The notes beneath the pieces are model-generated. The model was given only the letters and a program-made list of their open reading frames with translations, was not told where the DNA came from and searched no databases. Below, piece by piece: positions 1 through 8,790 of a DNA stretch of 64,000 nucleotides. Position 1 is the first letter of the stretch. Every line of letters starts with the position of its first letter. The stretch lies in NCBI RefSeq assembly GCF_030814135.1, contig NZ_JAUSUQ010000005.1, forward strand, positions 1-64,000, read 5' to 3'. The translations under genes were made by a program, and so were the position numbers. Source of the DNA: Caldalkalibacillus uzonensis. GTDB lineage: Bacteria; Bacillota; Bacilli; Caldalkalibacillales; Caldalkalibacillaceae.

Positions 1-57
1 TGAATTTCTTACGGTTCATATTGGACACATCCTCTCCCAATTTTTATTGTAAGGGAC

Positions 58-207
58 TTAACTAAAATGTGTCCATGAAACTATACTAACACCAAAAAAG
101 TTTTCAAGCTCCTCTCTCATAATGAGCTCAAGTTTTTCTTTAACAAATGCTCTTAACAAGTTATCTAGTTGATTTTCTATCCCGGAATTTGTTACACTTG
201 ATACCAT
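58..207 (-). pseudogene. IS256-family (Mutator-type) transposase, N-terminal remnant
   Basis: A 49-codon minus-strand frame begins with ATG at 207, preceded by a good ribosome site (GAAAGGAG, about 219-226). Its first ~38 residues (MVSSVTNSGIENQLDNLLRA, then FVKEKLELIMREELENFF) read like the conserved start of IS256-family transposases, which open with a helix rich in KEKL.L.M.EE. The similarity stops abruptly after residue 38 and the frame ends at a TAA, so the catalytic DDE domain is absent. A second short minus-strand frame (MNRKKF...) begins at 19 and runs off the window. The 8-bp words GGACACAT (24-31) and ATGTGTCC (67-74) flank the break as an inverted repeat. This is probably the residue of an internally deleted element. 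Assignment is by pattern only. Confidence 0.55.
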
Positions 208-208
208 A

Positions 209-264
209 AGGTAGGGTACTCCTTTCTTTTATGGAATGTCGCCAATTCCGAGGATACCCTACCT
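209..264 (-). promoter_or_regulatory. Hairpin leader of the transposase remnant (possible IS end)
   Basis: Perfect 10-bp arms AGGTAGGGTA (209-218) and TACCCTACCT (255-264) enclose an inner GGAAT/ATTCC pair. On the minus strand the structure sits just 5' of the transposase start and would fold close to its ribosome site. Hairpins like this limit transposase translation from read-through transcripts in several IS families. On the plus strand it is followed by a T-rich run, so it could also act as a terminator. The IS boundary itself cannot be fixed from this sequence alone. Confidence 0.45.
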
Positions 265-1250
265 ATTTTTATTTTTTCAAGTGCTTACACAAAATATTGT
301 ACGTCATCGAAATGGATCAACACTTACATTTACAAAATAATCCTAGGGCAGTGAAAGACTTCTTAAAAAATGCTTTTCATTATTACACCGAACTGTATCA
401 CCGCATATTACAATATCGTCGAGAACCTCATGATGATTATATTCACGTTTATTATAATCGACTGACTGAAATGGATAGTCAGTTTACTCTTATCTTATCG
501 GCTTGTAAGCTCCATGATCCACAAGAAGATGAAAAGATAAAAGTGATATCGTATGAGGTTGATCGCCTCTTTACATTACTACAACTTCAAAGAAGTTATG
601 ACAGTAATGATTTTAATGAGTCCATTTATGATATTAGCAACAAAATTAGGGAACAAGATGTTAGCGTGATTAGAAAAGTGTTTGATCAAAAATTGATTGA
701 GCTATTATCGGAAAACCGCGGTGTTAAAATTGCTGATGTTTTCTCCTATAACTTATTCCGTGATACCGGCATTGAGTTAAATAAGCGATTTAAGCGATAC
801 TTTTTTGCTCGGATTGAACAATTTATTGCCGATAATACAAACATGCAAATGAAACATTCATTGTATGATTTAGTGGCTAATACGGGTCCCGTGAACGGAT
901 TTCATATCGAGCATATCTTGGCGGATAATCCTGAAAATCTGGCTGCATTTGGACATGATGAAGACCGATTTGAACGGGAGAGAAATCGTCTAGGTGGATT
1001 ATTGTTATTAAAAGGGAAGGATAATATATCCAGTAATAATGAATCTTATTCTGAAAAATTGAAATCCTATGCCAACACACTGTATTGGAATGAAACCTTA
1101 CGGCGGGACAGCTATAAATCAAAGTTAGATTTTAAAAAGATGATCAGAAAGTATAACCTTAACTTCCGGCCAATGGATAAGTTTGGTCCAGAGGAGTTAG
1201 AAGAAAGACACCAGCTTTTGTTTGACATGGCTAAGATTATATGGAAATAA
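231..1250 (+). pseudogene. DUF262/DUF1524 (GmrSD-like) protein, 5'-truncated
   Basis: The 339-codon frame ends with a DUF1524-type HNH-like nuclease region: FHIEHIL (about residue 224) followed by RLGGLLLLKG and an SEKL motif. This is the usual His-x-x-His and RLGNLTLL pattern of the C-terminal half of GmrSD-type type IV restriction proteins. The N-terminal DUF262 (ParB-like NTPase) half is missing. The first ~25 codons run through the transposase leader and are not homologous, and no ribosome site precedes the internal ATG at 312. The gene was most likely cut by the adjacent insertion element. It stands directly upstream of the helicase-nuclease gene in the same orientation. Whether the remaining half is expressed is unknown. 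Confidence 0.6.
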
Positions 1251-1277
1251 GATATAATACTGATTGGTGATTAAAAA

Positions 1278-1307
1278 GGGCACGGTTAACTTCATTTAAT
1301 CGTGCCC
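1278..1307 (-). terminator. Hairpin between truncated DUF1524 gene and helicase gene
   Basis: GGGCACG (1278-1284) pairs with CGTGCCC (1301-1307), extended inward by TTAA/TTAA. The T-run needed for an intrinsic terminator lies on the minus-strand side (AAAAA at 1273-1277), although both flanking genes are on the plus strand. A similar GGCACGAT hairpin follows the next gene. Confidence 0.4.
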
Positions 1308-1357
1308 CATTAATGGAAGAAAGAGAGTAGATCGAAAGAATGTGAGGTGGTTTTAGC

Positions 1358-4300
1358 ATGCTTGGTACCACTTCAAAAGTGGCTCAGATTTTTGAGTACT
1401 TACTTGCCGTTAGAAATTTGAACGAAAAAATTGATCGAAAGTTAATTGACTATGAACGAATATGGTGGCTTCATGAGCTGGTTGAAGATGAGGGATGTTA
1501 TATTGCGGGTCGGGGGTCTGATGAGGCGGCATGGTTAGAGGTACATAAACAAGAGATTCCACCCAAACTTGTATTACCCTTCATTCTAAAACAATGGGTT
1601 GAGTATTCTGATTCCCCGGATAAAAATCCGGAGGTGATCAAATCCCGTTTGATCGGTAATGAGGACCAGGGAGAACATAAAAAGATCCTGTTTGAGGACG
1701 ACCCCAAACGGGTGGCAGCCTACAATGAATGGTATCGCCATCAGTGGGAACCTTGGGCACAGGTGGCTTCTCGAAAAATGAAAATTCAACGTTTATACAA
1801 TGAACTCTTTACCTTATATCAAAGGTTCCAACGGGAAGGAGAACTCCTTGAGCTGGCGTGGGGACATGGGCTGTTAAATTGGAGTGTTGGATCTGAAAAA
1901 ATTGAACGGCCTTTTTTTGTTACCCCTTTGGAATTACAATTTGAGGCTAAAAAAGGGGTGTTTAAACTTTATCCTACTAGCAAAGGCACCACTTTAGAAT
2001 TGGATATGCTTAACAATCTAGATATTCCCAACATTAGGCGCTTACAACAAATGGAACGCCAAGTGGGAGAAATAGACCTTAATGTGTGGGATAGGGATAG
2101 TCTTACGCCCCTTTTGAGGGAAATTGTGCACACAATCCATCCCCAGGGCCGTTATGTGGAAGATGAAAAGCATCGTCCCCAGCAACCTCGTATACCGGTG
2201 GTGACATATACACCCGTCTTATTTTTAAGATATAAAAATAACAGGGTATGGCAACGGGAATTATTAGGTATTTTAGAGAAGCTGCGTAATGGTTTTCCTG
2301 TGTCTGATCCGGTTCAACTCCTCGCCACAACAGATACAGAGCAGATTATCTCCCGGCATCAACAGGACAAACAATGGGCTAAGTCAGGGGAACAATTATT
2401 ATTTCCCTTGCCAGCCAATGAAGAACAAAAATTAATTGCTCAGAAATTAGCGACTCAACCGGGGGTCGTTGTCCAAGGCCCTCCGGGAACAGGAAAGAGC
2501 CACACGATAGCTAATCTCATTTCACATTTGTTAGCTCATGGCAAACGCGTATTGGTGACCAGTGAAAAAGAACCGGCTTTACGGGTATTAAAAGAAAAAA
2601 TTCCGCCCGAAATTAGATCGTTGTGTGTCAGTCTGCTTGGTGGAGATTCAAAATCACTGAAAGAATTAGAAACGACAATTAAAAATATTGCCGAGGGAAT
2701 GGATTCTAGACAACCTGAAATCATTCAGAAGAATATTTCGCGGATGAAAAGAGAGTTGGATGAAACCAGGAGACAGATGGCCAAACTGCAGAAACAAATC
2801 AATGATTCGGCAGAGGGTGAAAATAAACGGATGACCATTGATGATTTGGTTATGACCCCGTTGGAGATGAGCAAATGGTTAGCGGCCAATAAAAGACATG
2901 ATTGGTTTCCTGATTCACCAAACGTCGATCAACCATTCCCTTTAACGTCAGACGAACTTAAACACTTCATCACCTTGCTAAATGATTTAGAGATTGAAGA
3001 TATTCAACAATTGCAACAATATCGGCCATCCACAGATAGTCTCCCTTCTCCATCACAGTTTGAAGAAAACGCTTTTCATGTCAAACAATTAGCGAATCAG
3101 GCCAAAGAACAACAAGTGTATTATGCGGACTGGACTTTAAGTGAAATCCCATCCAATTTAGACCAGTTAATTAAAAGTGTTGATCAAGCAATCACTATTC
3201 TTCCAGATCCGTCGACCCCTTGGCTACATATGATCATTGAGGACATAGTGAGTGGTGGGGAGAGGGGGCAAATGTGGACAACATTGGCTAATCAGTGCCA
3301 TGAACTTATTGCTGAATGGCGAACCTTACGACAAACGTTAATCCAGCACAGTGTGACTGTACCTGAGGAAAAAGAGCAATTTCAACTCATACAAGATCTT
3401 CAAAAGTTGAAAGATCACCTTGCCAGACAGAAGGGAACTGGATGGTTATTTAGAAACATCACTGGTAGAAAATTAGCCTATTTGTTAGATCAATGTCGAA
3501 TTGATGGACGCCCAATCCAATCAGAGCAGGACTGTGATATCATCTTAGACTATTTAAAGATTGAAGAATTAAGTCGGAAAATTGCCTTAGTCTGGAACAG
3601 ACATATGGCTGAAGTGAATGGACCAGAAATTAAGTCGTCCGATCCACGTTTTATTATCAAACTAGAAGAGTATCTATACGAAATTGTTTCTCTACTTACA
3701 TGGCCAGAAAAAATGGAACAATTAAGGTCACAAGTAGAAGTCCTAGGGCTTCCGGAGAACCCTCAGTGGACTAAAAGAGATTGGTTTAAAAAGCTTAAGA
3801 AAGGTCTCCTAGGGCTTAAGATCAAAAGGCAATATCAACAAGCCATGGTCTTCTTTCAAGATTTGAAGAATCAATTGATCAAAGGAAAAGAAGCACATCA
3901 TGCCCATGAATCGTGGGATCAATTGTTTCAAGCTTGTGAAGAGTTGAATGAGGATAAATGGAATCTGGTTTATCAAGAGCTGCTTCGTTTTGAAGGAATG
4001 GAAGCCGATTATGCTCAGTTTGTTAAGTATAGATCTAGGTTAAAAGAAACGTGTCCAAGATGGCAAACTCAATTAGAAACAACACGACAAGAAGGACAAT
4101 CTGTAGACTTGCCGGAAGATGTATTCTTGGCATGGAAATGGAAAAAAGTTGATGCATGGCTTAATGAACTCAGAAAACAGCCAAGTATTGAACAACTTGA
4201 GCAGGAACTGACTCTTTTACGTAAAACCGAGTCTAGATTGATTCGCCAATTAGTGGCTGAGTCAACCTGGTTAGCTCAAATTAAACGCACAACATCCGCT

Positions 4301-5680
4301 CAAAAACGAAGTTTACATGCGTGGTTAAATGCCATTAAAAGAATCGGAAAAGGGACAGGTAAATATGCCAACATGTATCGAAAAGAAGCACAAAAAGAGA
4401 TGACCACATGTAAGGATGCCATCCCTGTGTGGATTATGCCAATTCAAAAAGTAGTGGAAAATATTGAATTAAATACAAACTTTTTTGATGTGATTATCGT
4501 GGACGAAAGTAGTCAAAGCAACCTCATGTCCCTTTGTGTGTTGTTGCGTGGAAAGAAGGCTGTTATTGTAGGGGACGATAATCAAATTAGCCCTGAAAGT
4601 GTAGGGATTAACGTCGCCGAGGTCCATGAGCTGATTGAAAGACACCTAACGGATATCCCTCAAAAGAAACGGTTTGAAATGACGACCAGTTTGTATGACA
4701 TCGCCAATCAAATATTTGAAGGTAAAATTTTATTGCGAGAGCATTTCCGCTGTGTACCGGAAATCATTCAATTTAGCAACGATCTAATGTACGGAGGGAA
4801 GATGGATCCCTTGCGGATTCCCCATCCAGACGAAATGATCGAGCCCCCTGTCTTAGCCGTGCGAGTCGAAGAAGGTTATCGAGAAGAACATACGACCAAA
4901 CAAATTAACCGGCCTGAAGCAGAGGCTATTGTTGATTATATTGAAAAAATATGTTCCAATCCGAAGTTAAAAGATAAAACAATTGGTGTAATTTCCCTGC
5001 AACAATCAGATCAAGCCCGTCTGATCGAAAATATGCTTAGAGAGCGAATTGGTGAAGAAGAGATGTTAGAACGGAAATTGCTGTGTGGAGATGCTTATAC
5101 GTTCCAAGGTGATGAACGAGATATTATTCTTTTATCTATGGTCGTGGCAACAAATATGAGGATTGGAGCTTTAACCAAAGCTTCTGATATGAGACGTTTT
5201 AATGTAGCATCGAGTCGAGCGAGAGACCAAATGATCTTATTCCATTCTGTGGACCTAAACGATTTAAACCCTAACTGTGTCCGATATCAATTGTTAAATT
5301 ACTGCCTCAATCCTGCCCGTGTCCAAACGGACTTAGAACAATATGAGCATGAATTTGATTCTCAATTTGAAAAGGATGTCTTCCGTTTAATCTCGGCTAG
5401 AGGGTATCGTGTTGTTCCACAATTTAAAGTCGGAACAGCAGGTAAAAGAATAGATTTAGTGGTTGAGGGCATGCGCAACCGCTTGGCTGTAGAATGTGAT
5501 GGAGACAGATGGCATGGGCTTGAACAATGGGAAGCGGATATGGAACGCCAACGTGTATTAGAACGCGTAGGCTGGACGTTCTGGCGAGTAAGAGGCAGCG
5601 ATTTTTACCTTGATCCAGAAAAAGCAATGGAGCCTTTATGGAAAAAACTTGCCGAAATGGGCATTGAACCTGCAGTATAG
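1358..5680 (+). CDS. SF1 helicase with C-terminal Vsr-like nuclease domain (Hhe-like defence protein)
   Basis: A 1440-residue protein. A long N-terminal region precedes a Walker A motif (GPPGTGKSHT, about residue 374). There is then a ~650-residue helical insertion rich in Gln/Glu and likely coiled coil, Walker B (VDESSQS, ~1048), a GDDNQ motif, the HFRC motif, FQGDERD (~1252) and the motif VI region NVASSRARDQ (~1287). These are hallmarks of UPF1/DNA2-type SF1 helicases. Residues ~1330-1430 form a Vsr/MTES_1575-type PD-(D/E)XK nuclease (FEKDVF, RIDLVVEG, AVECDGD.WH). Helicase-Vsr proteins of this layout, described as Hhe, act against phage; that role is inferred here. The ATG at 1358 has a GTGAGGTGG site upstream. 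The gene has its own downstream terminator and lies between type IV restriction-like genes. Confidence 0.85.
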   Translation: MLGTTSKVAQIFEYLLAVRNLNEKIDRKLIDYERIWWLHELVEDEGCYIAGRGSDEAAWLEVHKQEIPPKLVLPFILKQWVEYSDSPDKNPEVIKSRLIGNEDQGEHKKILFEDDPKRVAAYNEWYRHQWEPWAQVASRKMKIQRLYNELFTLYQRFQREGELLELAWGHGLLNWSVGSEKIERPFFVTPLELQFEAKKGVFKLYPTSKGTTLELDMLNNLDIPNIRRLQQMERQVGEIDLNVWDRDSLTPLLREIVHTIHPQGRYVEDEKHRPQQPRIPVVTYTPVLFLRYKNNRVWQRELLGILEKLRNGFPVSDPVQLLATTDTEQIISRHQQDKQWAKSGEQLLFPLPANEEQKLIAQKLATQPGVVVQGPPGTGKSHTIANLISHLLAHGKRVLVTSEKEPALRVLKEKIPPEIRSLCVSLLGGDSKSLKELETTIKNIAEGMDSRQPEIIQKNISRMKRELDETRRQMAKLQKQINDSAEGENKRMTIDDLVMTPLEMSKWLAANKRHDWFPDSPNVDQPFPLTSDELKHFITLLNDLEIEDIQQLQQYRPSTDSLPSPSQFEENAFHVKQLANQAKEQQVYYADWTLSEIPSNLDQLIKSVDQAITILPDPSTPWLHMIIEDIVSGGERGQMWTTLANQCHELIAEWRTLRQTLIQHSVTVPEEKEQFQLIQDLQKLKDHLARQKGTGWLFRNITGRKLAYLLDQCRIDGRPIQSEQDCDIILDYLKIEELSRKIALVWNRHMAEVNGPEIKSSDPRFIIKLEEYLYEIVSLLTWPEKMEQLRSQVEVLGLPENPQWTKRDWFKKLKKGLLGLKIKRQYQQAMVFFQDLKNQLIKGKEAHHAHESWDQLFQACEELNEDKWNLVYQELLRFEGMEADYAQFVKYRSRLKETCPRWQTQLETTRQEGQSVDLPEDVFLAWKWKKVDAWLNELRKQPSIEQLEQELTLLRKTESRLIRQLVAESTWLAQIKRTTSAQKRSLHAWLNAIKRIGKGTGKYANMYRKEAQKEMTTCKDAIPVWIMPIQKVVENIELNTNFFDVIIVDESSQSNLMSLCVLLRGKKAVIVGDDNQISPESVGINVAEVHELIERHLTDIPQKKRFEMTTSLYDIANQIFEGKILLREHFRCVPEIIQFSNDLMYGGKMDPLRIPHPDEMIEPPVLAVRVEEGYREEHTTKQINRPEAEAIVDYIEKICSNPKLKDKTIGVISLQQSDQARLIENMLRERIGEEEMLERKLLCGDAYTFQGDERDIILLSMVVATNMRIGALTKASDMRRFNVASSRARDQMILFHSVDLNDLNPNCVRYQLLNYCLNPARVQTDLEQYEHEFDSQFEKDVFRLISARGYRVVPQFKVGTAGKRIDLVVEGMRNRLAVECDGDRWHGLEQWEADMERQRVLERVGWTFWRVRGSDFYLDPEKAMEPLWKKLAEMGIEPAV

Positions 5681-5697
5681 TTGTCACTTACGATGTT

Positions 5698-5738
5698 GAA
5701 AGGCACGATTTTACGTTTGATCGTGTCTTTCACTTTTT
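5698..5738 (+). terminator. Intrinsic terminator after helicase-nuclease gene
   Basis: GAAAGGCACGAT (5698-5709) pairs with ATCGTGTCTTTC (5720-5731), a 12-bp stem with one G-U pair and a 10-nt loop. A T-rich tail follows. Confidence 0.75.
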
Positions 5739-5815
5739 ATTAAATAATGCAGGATATCAATCGAAAAAGCAGAAATATATAAAAATAATATATATTTTAA
5801 AAGGGGTGTATCTTA

Positions 5816-6403
5816 ATGCCTCTGCTAAGTTTAACCGATTTTGTTGATATAGTATCAAAATCTGGGACACCTAAAATCACTAAGATTCGTCAAATTAAAG
5901 TTAGGCCTGACTATAATCCTGCTCTAGATTATTATAAATTACTTCGTAATAGATTAATTGAGACTCATGAAAAAAATTTAGGTAAAAGCTATTTAAAGAA
6001 CTTATTACAATATATTACGGATCAACGTAAACTACATAATTATGAACCTCTGATTGAGGAATATTGTAGATGGTGGGGCAGAACAAAATATGATTGGTTT
6101 AATCCTCCCTCAGGCAAATGGACTCACGGGTCTGTACAAGTGACTATTAATCCTGAACTCGGGCTGATAAAAGATGGTAAGAAATTGTTAATTAAACTTT
6201 ACTTTAAATCTGATAAATTATCAAAAAACAAAGTTAGCGTTATATTATATTTAATGAAGAATGTGCTCGTCCAAGAAAATTCATCAGATATGAATGTTGG
6301 TATACATGATATTCGACACGGAAAAATGTATACTTCTCCTATTAAGGAAGAGGGTTTAGATGCTATGTTAAAGGGTGAAGCTGCATATATTGAAACAGTA
6401 TAG
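5816..6403 (+). CDS. Hypothetical protein in defence island, unrecognised family
   Basis: A 195-aa protein with no motif I can assign. It is soluble-looking, with no signal peptide or membrane span. It begins MPLLSLTDFVDIVSKSGTPK and has a basic, helical N-terminal half. A Trp-rich segment (YCRWWGRTKYDWF, around residue 84) is followed by a predicted beta-rich half (VQVTINPELGLI, LLIKLYFK). An AAAAGGGGTG ribosome site lies about 10 nt upstream of the ATG. The gene and its flanks (5740-6510) are visibly more AT-rich than the neighbouring mcrC region, which suggests separate acquisition. It lies alone between a terminator and the mcrB promoter region, so it is not clearly part of either system. 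It could be an accessory or immunity factor, but no function is assigned. Confidence 0.7.
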   Translation: MPLLSLTDFVDIVSKSGTPKITKIRQIKVRPDYNPALDYYKLLRNRLIETHEKNLGKSYLKNLLQYITDQRKLHNYEPLIEEYCRWWGRTKYDWFNPPSGKWTHGSVQVTINPELGLIKDGKKLLIKLYFKSDKLSKNKVSVILYLMKNVLVQENSSDMNVGIHDIRHGKMYTSPIKEEGLDAMLKGEAAYIETV

Positions 6404-6511
6404 AATGCTATTTAACAAAATATAGAGCAGATTTATTATATATGATCTTTAAAAATATAATATATAATAGTATATTTCAATGAGCCTTTGAATCCATAGA
6501 GGAGTGACTCC

Positions 6512-8790
6512 ATGCAACTAACAAACCACCACTTCGATGTTTTCGACCGCGACTCGTACGAATACCGCGTCAATTCACCGAATGCTGAACAAGTGCGGCA
6601 AGAATACCAGACCGCTTGGCAAGATTGGAACCGATTAATGGATTTGACATTAACTAGGCTTGAAGGTGACGGTATCAAAAAAGAGAGAACGGAAAACTGG
6701 CAAAACAGTGGTCGGTTATCCCGTCGATTTTGGACCAGATTTAGCGTGAAGATAGATTAGATTCGGCATCCTGTATCGCTGTTATGATCAACCGTCTCAA
6801 CCTGCGGGTTTATTTGGAGTGGCATAATAAAGCAACGGATAAATCAGCGAATTCATTGCAGGATCATAACGATTATTTACAATTTGTTAAACAATGGGCA
6901 GATGAACAGCACGTCAACAGTAACCGTTATTTTGTATGGACATCCCAGGATGGTGACGAACAAGAGTATTTGTCTTTAACCGACTATTTAAGGGATTCAT
7001 CTTACCAACAACAATATCAAAATCACGTTAATCATAATCATGATTGGGTCCGGATCGGCGTTGTTGTACCGAAAGAAGAGGTTGTACAGTGGGACAATAT
7101 CGAAGAAAAACTTGCCCAGTGGTTAAAAGAGCTGCTGCCCCTTTATGATTACACCACGGGTGGCAAAAATCATATGCTGCTCCCCTCCTCTCTGAGAAAC
7201 CTGTTTTCACCCGGCCGCAGGCAAGCCTCATATAAAATGGTTCTCACTTTAGCTTTGCTAAACACCATGGATCAAAACGGAATTGCCAGGCTGTCCGATG
7301 TAGCCGAAGACGCGATTGCTTATTACAAACAAAGGGAAGACAAGGGTGAAATCATTGAAAATTCAAAAACGGAGCTTGTCAAAAGTGACTGGAAAGATCC
7401 CGGTTATATTCGACGGCTGTTACTGAAAAATCCCTATCGTCATATGCAGGACGTTCTGGAGAAAATTGAGCATGAGCAAGTTGAATATTTAAGGTTTAAA
7501 CCTGAAATGTGGAAAGAGATGAATCAGGATGTTATTGCAGCCTTAAGAGTGTATGCCACAGAAGCATTGCAAGACTATTATTCCTCTCTTTCGGACAATC
7601 TCGAAAAAAGTGAATCCGTGGTGTTGAATATACCTGCTAAGGAAGGTTTATCCCACATCCAATCCTACATCCGTTCCAAAGGATTCTACTATTCAGACCG
7701 GTTTATAGAAAACTTTTATCTTTCACTTAAAACAAAGCCGTTTGTTATTCTGGCCGGGACCTCCGGAACAGGTAAAACCAAACTGGTTGAGCTCTTTGCC
7801 GAGGCCATGGGTGCCACCGAGAAGAATGGACGGTTTAGACTGATCCCCGTCCGTCCCGACTGGAGCGACCCCTCGGATTTATTGGGTTATGCGGATTTGC
7901 AGGGAGAGTTTCGTCCCGGTCCGTTGACTGCGGTGCTTCAAGACGCTTTAAGACCGGAAAACAGGGACAAGCCCTATTTTGTCTGTCTGGATGAAATGAA
8001 TTTGGCCCGGGTGGAACACTATTTCAGTGACCTGTTAAGTGTGATGGAGACCCGTAAGTGGGATGAGCAAAAAAAGACCATTGTCACCCATCAACTTTTG
8101 GACTCGGCTCCAAATACAACTAACGGGAGTGCCCCCAATGATCTGTACATACCGGATAACGTCTATATCATTGGGACTGTCAACATGGATGAAACCACCC
8201 ATCCCTTTAGCAAAAAGGTCCTGGACCGGGCCAACACGATTGAGCTAAACGAGGTTAATCTGGAGGCATCCCTCGATTTTTACTTAGAGGAAACTAGAGA
8301 GCGGGAAACAGCTGAACAACAGGTATTTGGCAACTCGTTTTTAAAAGCGGATTATCTCATACTGAAAGATGCGTTTACCGGGGAAAACGAACCATTAATC
8401 AGGCGGACCGTGCAAAAATTAAGCGAGATTAATGGCATTCTGGCCGGGGCCCATCTGCAGGTCGGTTTCCGGGTACGGGATGAGATCCTCTTTTACATGC
8501 TGTACAACGACCGCTTTCAGCTCATGCCGGAACAGGAGGCGCTGGATTTTCAGATCATGCAAAAAATCCTGCCCCGCATTCAGGGGAGCAGCATGAATAT
8601 CAAGCGCATCCTGGTAGAACTGTTTAACACATTGGGGAACACCAACTTGTCTGAACAGGATCACGGACTATACGATGAAATGAAACTGCGTGTGGAAGCA
8701 AATTCCCCTTACCGCCGCTCATTGAGCAAGCTGGCAGAGATGGTCAGGAGGTTTGAAGAGGATGGTTTCACCTCATTCTGGATGGCCTGA
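6512..8790 (+). pseudogene. mcrB: McrB-type AAA+ GTPase, frameshifted near codon 78
   Basis: Two adjacent frames form one protein. The first (ATG 6512, good AGAGGAG site) runs MQLTNHHFDVFDRD... to FWTRF and stops at 6760. The second continues with REDRLDSASCIAVMINR and LNLRVYLEWH and ends at 8790. The shift lies between 6742 and 6757 and fits one missing base, so the ATG at 6784 is only an internal Met. The C-terminal half is an McrB AAA+ domain: Walker A GTSGTGKTKL (~7757), Walker B CLDEMN (~7984), and a TVNMDETTHPF stretch (~8180) matching the NxxD GTP-recognition signature. McrB translocates on methylated DNA and drives the McrC nuclease (family knowledge). The ~400-residue N-terminal region should be the DNA-reading part. 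The shift may be natural decay or a sequencing error. Confidence 0.85.

Noticed and set aside
6740-6760. Programmed frameshift in mcrB
   Set aside because: No slippery heptamer or downstream structure at the break. A missing base explains it more simply.
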